DNA of 16,131 nt from Nitrospina sp. Lineage in GTDB: Bacteria; Nitrospinota; Nitrospinia; Nitrospinales; Nitrospinaceae. The number at the start of each line of letters is the position of its first letter. The first letter of the stretch is position 1. This document shows, piece by piece, positions 1-6,589 of the stretch. The DNA is taken from the NCBI GenBank assembly GCA_004357365.1, contig SMVT01000113.1:1-16131 (forward strand), written 5' to 3'. The translations under genes and the position numbers were made by a program. Under the pieces are notes generated by a model, which saw nothing but the letters and a program-made list of their open reading frames with translations, was not told the origin of the DNA and did no database searches.

Positions 1-371
<371 letters not shown>

Positions 372-450
372 TAAAACTGAAAAAAATGTTCCTTTAAATC
401 AAAGTACAATAAACGTTGGCACCCGCAAAAATCATTTGGCACCTTTTAAT

Positions 451-461
451 TTCAAAGAGCA
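451..461 (-). promoter_or_regulatory. boxA antitermination site in the rrn leader
   Basis: On the minus strand the leader reads TGCTCTTTGAA, close to the boxA consensus TGCTCTTTAACA that recruits the NusB/S10 antitermination complex on rRNA transcripts. It lies about 12 nt after the predicted start of transcription and about 80 nt before the 16S 5' end, the expected place. The leader also carries two exact copies of GGTGCCAA (plus-strand TTGGCACC at 416-423 and 436-443), spaced 20 bp apart. I have no assigned role for them. Confidence 0.75.
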
Positions 462-479
462 GTTAAAGCAAAGTCCGGC

Positions 480-530
480 ACTATATACCCACCACAGGGT
501 TTCGTCAACTAAAATAAATTAATTGAGAAA
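480..530 (-). promoter_or_regulatory. rRNA operon promoter with upstream A/T tract
   Basis: On the minus strand, TTGACG (503-508) and TATAGT (480-485) are separated by exactly 17 bp, a near-consensus sigma-70 promoter reading into the 16S gene. Transcription should start near 473. Immediately upstream, 509-530 is almost pure A/T, as expected of an UP element that contacts the RNA polymerase alpha subunit at rRNA promoters. The leader before mature 16S is then only about 100 nt. Confidence 0.85.
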
Positions 531-662
531 GAGGAGGGATTCGGGGACTTCCAAAAGGGGTGTTCCCGATAGCTACCGCTGAATTCAAAGAACCTTTGCC
601 TTATTAAGGTAACAATATAAAGACCTGGAACCGGAACGGCAAGGGTTTTTTGAGGTATTTGG

Positions 663-695
663 AAAAAAAAATCGGTGAGAAAGGCCCAATGGGCC
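663..695 (-). terminator. Possible weak terminator downstream of msbA
   Basis: After the msbA stop codon, on the minus strand, a palindrome GGCCCATTGGGCC (683-695) can form a 5-bp stem. A run of nine T residues (plus-strand A at 663-671) follows, but 11 nt separate stem and T-run, so it departs from a canonical intrinsic terminator. The remaining spacer from 531 to 662 shows no gene. Confidence 0.35.
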
Positions 696-709
696 GGGTC
701 CCTTCATTT

Positions 710-2470
710 TCAGAGGCTTGTTTCCCCCATCGGGTCCATCTCCCGGTTGATTTGCAGGGCTTTCAGGTTGTACAGATATTGATATAAGCCCTTACGGTCC
801 ATCAGCTCCTGATGGGTGCCGGTTTCCACGATCTCACCCTTGTCCAGAACCAGTATTTTGTCGGCATTGTGGATAGTCGACAGCCGGTGCGCGATCACGA
901 AACTGGTCTTGCCTTTCATGAGCCGCTCCAGCGCTTCTTGGATGAGTTTTTCGGATTCGTTGTCCAATGACGACGTGGCTTCGTCCAATATCAGCAGGCG
1001 CGGATTCTTCAGGATGGCGCGGGCGATGGCGATGCGTTGCCGTTGGCCGGCGGACAGGCGAATCCCTTTTTCGCCGACGATGGTCCGATAACCGTCCGGG
1101 CAATCGGTGATGAACCAATCGGCATTGGCCGCGCGGGCGGCCTCTTTAATTTCCGCCAGCGTCGCCTCCTCTTTGGCGAATCGTATATTCTCTTCGATGG
1201 TGCCGCCGAACAACAGGGTCTCCTGCGGTACCAGCCCGATCTGCCGCCAGTAACTTATCATCTGAACGTCGCGGATGTTTTGTCCGTCCACCAGAATCTC
1301 CCCGGACACCGGATCGTAAAAGCGATGCAGAAGTTGCACGAGGGTGGTTTTGCCCGCGCCACTGGGACCCACCAGCGCCACCATCTCCCCCGGTTCCACG
1401 GTAAAGTTGAGCCCCTTGAGAACCTCCTGATCCTCCCGGTAATGGAATCGCAGGTTTTTGAACTCCACCTTGCCGGCCACCGGGGGCATGGGCACCGCAT
1501 CGGGAGCATCCCGCACGTCGCCCTGGGTATCGAGTATTTCAAAGATGCGCTCGCTGGCTCCCAGTCCCTCCTGGATGCGCGTGTACAGCCGGGCGAAACT
1601 GCCCATGGGGCCGGCGATGATGGTCGCGTACAGAATAAAAGCGACCAGTTCGCCGGGGCTGATTCTGCCGGTGATCACTTCGCGGCCGCCGTACCACAAC
1701 AGAACCAGCGCGGTGCTGAACGCGATGAAGCCGACCACCGGTCCGAAAAACGCCGATATCTTGACGCGCTTTTTCGCGCTTTGAAAACTGTCCTCCACCG
1801 CCTTGTCGAAGCGTTGGATTTCCAACTTTTGCCGCACGAAGGATTTGACCACCGGCATGCCGCTGATGTTTTCCTCAAGGATCGTAGTGGAGGTGGCCAG
1901 CTTGTCCTGAATTTCTTTGGACAGTTTTTTAAGTTTTTTACCGTAAATCCTGGCAAACAGCACCAGCACCGGCGCCAGCACCAGAATCATGAACGTCAGC
2001 TTCCAGTTCATATAGATAATGATGACGATACCGCCGATCAGCCGGATGGATTGCTGAAGCGCCGTCGCGGGCAGGTCGGTGATCACCCCTTCGATGGTGG
2101 TGACGTCGTTGGTCATGCGCGACATGATCTCCCCGGTTCTGCGCTTGACGAAAAAGCTGGCCGACATCTTATGCAGGTGACTGAAGATGATTTTGCGGAA
2201 ATCGGTGATGACGCGCTTTTCGGTGACGTCGTACAGGTAATTGTGGATGGTGGAAAAAACCATCTGCAGGACAAACATGAGGGCGATCATCCCGGCAATA
2301 TAGTTGAGCATCTCCAGGTTCTTCTCGACCATCACCACGTCCACCAACTGCTTGATGAACAGCGGCACCGCCAAGTTGACGCCTGAGGTCAAAACCAAAA
2401 ACAGACTGCCCCAGAACAGCGCGGTCTTGTAGGGAATCAGTAACCTGAACAGGCGTTTGAAATTTTTCAT
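710..2470 (-). CDS. msbA: MsbA-like ABC exporter (fused permease-ATPase)
   Basis: A 586-residue half-transporter with the full type IV ABC exporter layout. Residues 1-310 form the six-helix transmembrane domain, with hydrophobic runs near 18-40, 57-75, 144-171 and 244-290; 330-575 form the ATPase. Seen motifs: Walker A GPSGAGKTT (368-376), Q-loop Q416, signature LSAGQ (472-476), Walker B LLILDE (492-497), D-loop SLD (501-503) and switch histidine H527. Length and order match MsbA-type exporters, which flip lipid A-core across the inner membrane as homodimers. Related peptide or drug exporters share this layout, so the substrate is inferred. The signature has alanine for the usual second glycine (LSGGQ), a tolerated variant. 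Start: ATG at 2470 with no clear Shine-Dalgarno. A possible -10 (TATAGT, 2499-2504, minus) lies upstream. It reads toward the rRNA operon and is divergent from mqnP. Confidence 0.85.
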   Translation of the reverse strand: MKNFKRLFRLLIPYKTALFWGSLFLVLTSGVNLAVPLFIKQLVDVVMVEKNLEMLNYIAGMIALMFVLQMVFSTIHNYLYDVTEKRVITDFRKIIFSHLHKMSASFFVKRRTGEIMSRMTNDVTTIEGVITDLPATALQQSIRLIGGIVIIIYMNWKLTFMILVLAPVLVLFARIYGKKLKKLSKEIQDKLATSTTILEENISGMPVVKSFVRQKLEIQRFDKAVEDSFQSAKKRVKISAFFGPVVGFIAFSTALVLLWYGGREVITGRISPGELVAFILYATIIAGPMGSFARLYTRIQEGLGASERIFEILDTQGDVRDAPDAVPMPPVAGKVEFKNLRFHYREDQEVLKGLNFTVEPGEMVALVGPSGAGKTTLVQLLHRFYDPVSGEILVDGQNIRDVQMISYWRQIGLVPQETLLFGGTIEENIRFAKEEATLAEIKEAARAANADWFITDCPDGYRTIVGEKGIRLSAGQRQRIAIARAILKNPRLLILDEATSSLDNESEKLIQEALERLMKGKTSFVIAHRLSTIHNADKILVLDKGEIVETGTHQELMDRKGLYQYLYNLKALQINREMDPMGETSL

Positions 2471-2545
2471 AAGCGTTGTGTGAAATTAAAGTCGTATCAC
2501 TATACAATAACCGGGCTAGGCCCGAAGCTAATTTCGCTGGTTTCA

Positions 2546-2607
2546 CTCAGGATGACATATTGAATATATCTTGTCATTCTGAGGGGCGATAGCGACGAAG
2601 AATCTGG
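2546..2607. repeat. REP-like palindromic repeat in divergent spacer
   Basis: CTCAGGATGACA (2546-2557) and TGTCATTCTGAG (2572-2583) form a 12-bp inverted repeat with one mismatch (a G-T wobble in RNA) around a 14-nt loop. The sequence then runs on through GGCGATAGCGACGAAGAATCT. From memory, the string GTCATTCTGAGCGAAGCGAAGAATCT recurs between genes in many bacterial genomes as a small mobile or REP-like repeat, and this looks like a member. It sits between the msbA and mqnP starts. A short CGGGC-TAG-GCCCG palindrome is at 2512-2524. Confidence 0.5.
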
Positions 2608-2636
2608 GTTTTTAATCCCTTTATTGAGAGGCACGT

Positions 2637-3491
2637 TTGCTCGCTAAACTTAAAATCATATTTTCGGATATCAAGATCCAGCACACGGTGTTCGCCCTGC
2701 CGTTCGCGGTGATGAGCGCGTTTCTGGCGGCGGAGGGTCTGCCGGAATGGAAAACGCTGGGGTGGATTCTGGTGGCGATGTTCGGCGCGCGCAACAGCGC
2801 CATGGCGTTCAACCGCATGGTCGACGCGAAACTGGATGCCAACAATCCGCGCACCTCAAACCGCGCCCTGCCGGCGGGGAAGTTGACCCTGACTCAGTAT
2901 GCGGTTTTTCTGGTGCTCTCATCGGCGCTGTTGATCGGGGCGAGTTATATGCTGAACCCGCTGGCGTTTTACCTGTCGCCGGTGGCGCTGGCGATCGTGT
3001 TTTTTTACTCCATTACTAAACGCTTCACGGTTTGGTCGCATATCTACCTGGGATTCGCGCTGGCCTGCGCGCCGGTGGGGGCGTGGGTGGCGGTGAAGGA
3101 GGAAATATCGCTGGTGTCGCTGATTCTGGGGGCGGCGGTGGTGTTCTGGCTGACCGGATTCGATATCATTTACTCCTGCCTCGACGTAGAGGCGGATCAC
3201 AAAAGCGACCTGTATTCCATCCCCCGGCGGTTTGGAGTCGACCGCGCCCTCAAAATCGCCTATGGGACGCACGCGCTCATGATATTTTTCCTTTTGGGTG
3301 TGCTATGGCACCCGGCTGTGGGTGTCCTTTATGGAATCGGGGTGATTGCCGTGGCCGGGCTGTTGGTCTACGAACATTCCCTGGTGAAGAGCGACGACCT
3401 GTCTAAAGTCAATTTCGCCTTTTTTAATGTCAACGGCATGATCGGCATCGGTCTCATGTGCGTGGTCATCGCCGATGTGATTTGGGTTTAA
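2637..3491 (+). CDS. mqnP: UbiA-family prenyltransferase of menaquinone synthesis (MqnP-like)
   Basis: A 284-residue polytopic inner-membrane protein of the UbiA superfamily, which attaches a polyprenyl chain to an aromatic acid. The first Mg-diphosphate motif is NRMVDAKLD (59-67), followed by NPRT. The second aspartate-rich motif is DVEADHKSD (183-191), followed by YSIPRRFG. About eight hydrophobic helices can be seen. The N-terminal HTVFALPFAVMSAFLAA and MFGARNSAMAFNR segments resemble MqnP, the prenyltransferase of the futalosine pathway, more than ubiquinone-type UbiA. The mqnE gene 1.7 kb downstream supports that choice. Start is TTG at 2637, backed by GAGAGG (2626-2631) at 5-nt spacing. 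4-hydroxybenzoate polyprenyltransferase is the alternative name databases may give. Confidence 0.85.
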   Translation: MLAKLKIIFSDIKIQHTVFALPFAVMSAFLAAEGLPEWKTLGWILVAMFGARNSAMAFNRMVDAKLDANNPRTSNRALPAGKLTLTQYAVFLVLSSALLIGASYMLNPLAFYLSPVALAIVFFYSITKRFTVWSHIYLGFALACAPVGAWVAVKEEISLVSLILGAAVVFWLTGFDIIYSCLDVEADHKSDLYSIPRRFGVDRALKIAYGTHALMIFFLLGVLWHPAVGVLYGIGVIAVAGLLVYEHSLVKSDDLSKVNFAFFNVNGMIGIGLMCVVIADVIWV

Positions 3492-3526
3492 AACAATGGA
3501 ACCCTGTAAAACGCAGGAAAGTCCGC

Positions 3527-3555
3527 TTGTGTGCCGGATTGTTTGGGAATATAAT
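3527..3555 (+). promoter_or_regulatory. Candidate promoter of the hicBA locus
   Basis: TTGTGT (3527-3532) and a perfect TATAAT (3550-3555) are spaced by 17 bp, 38 nt before the hicB start. The -35 is poor but the -10 is consensus, so the decayed toxin-antitoxin locus may still be transcribed. Confidence 0.5.
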
Positions 3556-3592
3556 TTAAAAAGATTCTCTAATTTTTCGAGGCATTTGGGAC

Positions 3593-3792
3593 ATGAAGCT
3601 TACGGTGGTTTTGGAAGGGCAGGAGGAAGGCGGCTATACTGCGTATGTCCCTTCTCTCAAAGGATGTATTTCAGAAGGCGACTCCAAAGAGGAGCGATAA
3701 AGAATATTAAAGAGGCTATTGAACTCTATCTGGAAGTGGACACGAATGAGTTGATCGAATTTACGGGGGAAAAGATCATTGTGACCCTATGA
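3593..3792 (+). pseudogene. hicB: HicB-type antitoxin, frameshifted
   Basis: From ATG 3593 (GAGG at 3579-3582 upstream) the frame reads a typical small HicB/UPF0150 start: MKLTVVLEGQEEGGYTAYV, then PSLKGCISEGDSKEE. It stops at TAA 3698-3700. The rest of the domain, AIKNIKEAIELYLEVD and on to GEKIIVTL, continues in another frame to TGA 3790-3792. Adding one base around 3691-3695 (GAGGAGCG to GAGGAGGCG) restores a single 66-residue protein. That is the usual size for minimal HicB antitoxins lacking a DNA-binding domain. HicB normally neutralises HicA. The stop overlaps the hicA start as ATGA (3789-3792), the usual sign of translational coupling. A sequencing error is possible, but hicA is broken too. 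Confidence 0.85.
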
Positions 3793-4067
3793 AACTTTCC
3801 GTCCTCTCCGGAACCGAAGTTGTTAAAAAGCTCAAGTAAATCGGTTTTGCCGCGACCCGCCAAAAAGGTTCCCATGTCCGGCTGGAGAAATCCCTGCCGC
3901 AAGAAACGGTCAAGATCACCGCCCCCCCCCTGCACTCCCAACTTAAAAAAGGTACCCTTAAACCGTCCAGTTTATGGGGGCAAACTGTATGTAGGAAAGG
4001 AAACAATCCATCTTGTCAGGATGAACCGCACGTGCCAATTTTGAAGAATAAAATTCAAATGGTATGA
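3789..4067 (+). pseudogene. hicA: HicA-type mRNA interferase, nonsense mutation and degenerate end
   Basis: The frame starts at ATG 3789 with MKLSVLSGTEVVKKLK, then hits TAA at 3837-3839, and continues IGFAATRQKGSHVRLEK to LHSQLKKGTLK. This is the HicA double-stranded-RNA-binding-like fold, including the GSH motif with its catalytic histidine. HicA toxins cut mRNA during translation and are held by HicB. An AAA or GAA codon turned into TAA would explain the stop. Homology fades after about 3965; the frame runs on to TGA 4065-4067 with an ending unlike HicA. A run of nine C (3922-3930) lies inside the gene but keeps the frame. The order hicB-hicA is one of the known arrangements. Confidence 0.85.
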
Positions 4068-4068
4068 G
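4041..4068 (+). promoter_or_regulatory. Weak candidate promoter
   Basis: TTGAAG (4041-4046) and TATGAG (4063-4068) are spaced by 16 bp, 36 nt before the next gene. The spacer also forms an inverted repeat, TTTGAA/TTCAAA. The match is modest. Confidence 0.3.
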
Positions 4069-4103
4069 GTCCAATTCATTTCAGGACGTGTTAAAATTTA
4101 GAC

Positions 4104-4616
4104 ATGTCGGAAGAATCCAATGATTTAGAAGAGCAGCACGAAAAAGTTGGCGATGCTTTTCGATATTACCGAGAAAGAGGCCTCTTTTTTTTAAACACCG
4201 TTATTGTTTTTGCTTCGATTGTATTAGGATGGGTTTGGGCCTCCGAAAATGAAATTTTATCAAAAGAAGGATGTTGCAAAGTCGTTTTTTATCTTTTGGG
4301 GATGTTGCCGTTGGCCATAGCGATAATTTTAGGGATTTTGGTCCAGTTCCTTATTTTTAAAGGTTACAGATTGCACGCACATTCTTTGTTGCAACGTTTT
4401 CATGCTGAGTTAAGGAAAGGTGAAGGCCAAGAGGAGGCAGAAAGTAAAGCAATCATTCAAGCACATTATGCGAAGGCCAAGGAACTTTTCGATCAATCTA
4501 ATAAAATCTTTATGCCAGCAGAAAAAATTTCTTTTGTTAACTTGTTCTTATTTCTTTTAGGTTTTACAACGATTTTTATCTTTATTTCTATTCAGTTTTT
4601 TAAATCAACCGGGTGA
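4104..4616 (+). CDS. Hypothetical membrane protein with three transmembrane helices
   Basis: A 170-residue protein I do not recognise. Three hydrophobic segments are visible at about 28-46, 61-86 and 143-165. A charged, helix-favouring stretch (88-140), rich in Glu, Lys and Ala, lies between helices 2 and 3; with N-terminus and loop of acidic/basic character it probably exposes that domain to one face of the membrane. The gene is visibly A+T-rich, with AT-ending codons, unlike the G+C-rich mqnP and mqnE on either side. That fits horizontal acquisition together with the adjacent hicBA remnant. No convincing Shine-Dalgarno lies just upstream of ATG 4104. The candidate promoter at 4041-4068 would give a very short leader. 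No catalytic motif is visible. Confidence 0.7.
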   Translation: MSEESNDLEEQHEKVGDAFRYYRERGLFFLNTVIVFASIVLGWVWASENEILSKEGCCKVVFYLLGMLPLAIAIILGILVQFLIFKGYRLHAHSLLQRFHAELRKGEGQEEAESKAIIQAHYAKAKELFDQSNKIFMPAEKISFVNLFLFLLGFTTIFIFISIQFFKSTG

Positions 4617-4655
4617 ACTTTCTCTGTTCCCATTCGCGAAAAAGAACTCCTTATA

Positions 4656-4797
4656 ATCTGTACAGTGACAGTACGGTATTCACCTGACAGGAGCCCTGGT
4701 TGGGAGGCACCGAAAGGGCGCTGAACCCCATTCCCCGCCGCCAGATGAAATGAGTCCGGTGCTGGAGGGCATGTCCCTTTGAGAATTCTGTGCAGAT
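4656..4797 (+). ncRNA. Candidate structured RNA, unassigned
   Basis: Ends 4656-4665 and 4788-4797 pair as a 10-bp closing helix with one G-U. Inside, hairpin A pairs 4698-4701 with 4724-4727, topped by a GAAA tetraloop (4712-4715) closed by two C-G pairs. Hairpin B pairs 4741-4744 with 4762-4765 and 4737-4739 with 4768-4770. An alternative 5-bp helix (4693-4697 with 4715-4719) competes with hairpin A. A perfect TATAAT (4652-4657) overlaps the start; if it is the -10, only part of the closing helix would be transcribed. No protein frame fits. I could not match it to a known riboswitch, 6S, SRP or tmRNA. Confidence 0.35.
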
Positions 4798-4801
4798 AAT
4801 T

Positions 4802-4829
4802 TTGCCAATGGGCGCGGTTATTGTAGAAT
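4802..4829 (+). promoter_or_regulatory. Candidate promoter of arfA
   Basis: TTGCCA (4802-4807) and TAGAAT (4824-4829) are spaced by 16 bp. Transcription would start near 4836, giving a leader of about 35 nt before the arfA ribosome site AAGGAG (4860-4865). Confidence 0.5.
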
Positions 4830-4870
4830 GCTTACTTCAACCAGCGTCACGCTGGAAGAAAGGAGTTGTT

Positions 4871-5095
4871 ATGAAAAAATCGGATGGCAATAAAATTGAG
4901 ATCATTAAGGAAAACCCGGTCGCCCGGGCCCTGATGGGATCGCGCTACCGGATGACGGTGAAGGGCTCCAAAAGGGTCTATCGCCGGGCGGACCAGAAAA
5001 ACCGGATGCGCTCAATCGGGAACAACGAGAACGGTCCCATGAGGTCATCGGTCCTCTTCGGTGGGTTGATGGGATCGTTCTCGTATTGCCGGTAA
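4871..5095 (+). CDS. arfA: ArfA-like alternative ribosome-rescue factor
   Basis: A 74-residue basic protein. Residues 12-45 (IKENPVARALMGSRYRM, then VKGSKRVYRRADQKNR) line up with E. coli ArfA IKDNAIEALLHDPLFRQ and its Lys/Arg-rich tail. The C-terminal ~15 residues are hydrophobic, as in full-length E. coli ArfA, where that tail makes the protein unstable. ArfA binds ribosomes stalled on nonstop mRNA and recruits release factor RF2, as a backup to tmRNA. Start ATG 4871 has AAGGAG at 5-nt spacing. Codon 52 onward lies in a strong hairpin (5026-5083), all before the TAA at 5093-5095, matching the known control of proteobacterial arfA. It sits 74 nt before mqnE. The match was made by eye on a short protein; a profile search for PF03889 would decide. 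Confidence 0.75.
   Translation: MKKSDGNKIEIIKENPVARALMGSRYRMTVKGSKRVYRRADQKNRMRSIGNNENGPMRSSVLFGGLMGSFSYCR
5026..5083 (+). promoter_or_regulatory. Long hairpin inside the arfA coding end
   Basis: 5026-5040 (CGAGAACGGTCCCAT) pairs fully with 5069-5083 (ATGGGATCGTTCTCG): 15 pairs with one G-U. A5025-T5084 extends it, and further pairs 5017-5019/5089-5091 and 5021-5022/5086-5087 lengthen the stem across small internal loops. The 28-nt loop region can form extra pairs. It lies wholly upstream of the stop codon. No T-run follows, so RNase III cleavage is a better fit than intrinsic termination. Confidence 0.75.
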
Positions 5096-5169
5096 CGCGT
5101 ATCGTGATCGGCCGGATATCAATGTAAAGGGGTAGGGGGCCGCACCCGCTATCCCTATTGAGGATGGGG

Positions 5170-6261
5170 ATGTTTGAGTATCTGGACGCAAAATTGAAAC
5201 CTTTGGAGGATAAGGTTCTGAATGAAGAACGCCTGACGTTTGAGGACGGCGTCACTTTGTTCCAGAGCCCGGATCTTCTGGGGGTGGGGCGCTTGGCCAA
5301 TTTCGTCAGGGAACGGTTGAACGGGAACAACGCCTATTTCATCCATAACCGGCATATCAACCCCACCAATATCTGCATCCACAGTTGCCAGTTCTGCGCC
5401 TTCGGGGTTAAAGCCGATGCGCCCAACGCCTATGAGAAATCACTGGACGAGATTTTTGCCGATGCCGAGGCGTACCAGGGCGGGGAGGTCAGCGAGTTCC
5501 ATATCGTCGGGGGACTGCATCCGGACTGGCCCTATCGGTTTTATCTCGATATGGTGAAGGGACTCAAGGACCGGTTTCCGGCGGTGCATCTCCAGGCGTT
5601 CACCGCGGTGGAACTGCATTATCTGGCGCAACTGGCGGGCCGGCCGTTGCGCGAAACCCTGATCGATTTAATGGATGCCGGTTTGGGCTCTATTCCTGGA
5701 GGAGGGGCGGAGATCTTCGCCAGTCGATGCCGAAAGAAAATCTGCAACGACAAGGTTACCGGTGAAGAATGGCTGGAGGTCCACGAAATCGCGCATGAGG
5801 TGGGGCTGAAAAGCAATGCCACGATGCTGTACGGTCATCTGGAAACCATTGAAGAGCGCGTGGATCATCTGGTTCGGCTTAGGAAATTACAGGACCAAAC
5901 GGGCGGATTTGTCACGTTTATTCCCCTGGCGTTTCATCCGGAGAATACCCCGCTGGACTTTTTGCCCTCCACCACGGGTCAATTGGATTTGCGGGCGTTG
6001 GCAGTGTCGCGGCTGATGTTGGACAATTTTCCCCACGTCAAAGCGTTCTGGATCATGATCACCCCGAAGATCGCCCAGATGTCTCTGGCCATGGGGACCG
6101 ATGACATGGACGGCACCGTGGTGGAGGAGAAGATCATTCATGCCGCCGGGGCCTGCACCGACCAGATTTTCCACCGGCAAACCATTGTCGATATGATCCG
6201 GGAAGCCGGGCGGATCCCCGTGGAGCGGGATACCCTGTATGAGGTCCTGCAACCTGTTTAA
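5170..6261 (+). CDS. mqnE: Aminofutalosine synthase (radical SAM), MqnE
   Basis: A radical SAM enzyme that joins the adenosyl radical to the MqnA product to form 6-amino-6-deoxyfutalosine, an early step of the futalosine menaquinone pathway. The [4Fe-4S] motif CxxxCxxC appears in NPTNICIHSCQFCAFGV, with Cys 69, 73 and 76 counted from ATG 5170. The segments HIVGGLHPDWP and SIPGGGAEIF are typical of the MqnE/MqnC group. The CAFG context and the length, about 363 residues, favour MqnE over MqnC. I chose ATG 5170 because GAGG (5160-5163) sits 6 nt before it; TTG 5158 and ATG 5164 are in frame but poorly spaced. The partner mqnP is at 2637. Other mqn genes are not in the window. Confidence 0.9.
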   Translation: MFEYLDAKLKPLEDKVLNEERLTFEDGVTLFQSPDLLGVGRLANFVRERLNGNNAYFIHNRHINPTNICIHSCQFCAFGVKADAPNAYEKSLDEIFADAEAYQGGEVSEFHIVGGLHPDWPYRFYLDMVKGLKDRFPAVHLQAFTAVELHYLAQLAGRPLRETLIDLMDAGLGSIPGGGAEIFASRCRKKICNDKVTGEEWLEVHEIAHEVGLKSNATMLYGHLETIEERVDHLVRLRKLQDQTGGFVTFIPLAFHPENTPLDFLPSTTGQLDLRALAVSRLMLDNFPHVKAFWIMITPKIAQMSLAMGTDDMDGTVVEEKIIHAAGACTDQIFHRQTIVDMIREAGRIPVERDTLYEVLQPV

Positions 6262-6385
6262 AACTGGCAATTTTTATCGCATTTACCCGGAATGTCCCTT
6301 ATTATGATGTCCTACAAATCAGTCTGAAATATTATGTGTTTTTTGCTTTACTCTTTTACATAAACAGTTCATTTAATTTATATAG

Positions 6386-6562
6386 GCTTCGGTTGATCCT
6401 TCCCTGAGAAATCGGCTTGATGTCCCACATAAATCTTCTGTGCAAGTAGAGGAGCCAAGTAGGGGTGAAATTCAAGCGGAATTGGATCCTAAAATGCAAG
6501 GTGGGGGTCTCAGTTCAGTAAGGTTGAGGTCATTGGCTTTTGAGATTTTGATTAATAACTAA
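6386..6562 (+). other. Open 58-codon frame without a good start
   Basis: In the 328-nt gap between mqnE and cheY one frame stays open from after TAG 6383-6385 to TAA 6560-6562. It reads like protein (VEEPSRGEIQAELDPK and later RLRSLAFEILINN). The only usable start inside is GTG 6440, which has no clear ribosome site. It may be the tail of a decayed gene or chance. The rest of the gap (6262-6385) is A/T-rich with no feature I can support. Confidence 0.25.
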
Positions 6563-6589
6563 TTCCCCAGTGAAAAAGGAAAGTAAATT

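Noticed and set aside
1037..2386. Long plus-strand open frame (449 codons) opposite msbA
   Set aside because: Its His/Asp/Gln-rich text is the usual antisense shadow of a real gene; the minus strand encodes a complete ABC exporter with all motifs.
3516..3525. GGAAAGTCCG, resembling a conserved piece of RNase P RNA
   Set aside because: Only this short match is present; no other conserved RNase P segment lies nearby.
3496..3792. Plus-strand 98-codon frame read as one protein
   Set aside because: Only its last third is meaningful; that part is the frameshifted second half of hicB, and the rest is out of frame.
3922..3930. Run of nine C in hicA as a phase-variation switch
   Set aside because: The frame is kept across the run and hicA is already broken by the stop at 3837, so switching would have no effect here.
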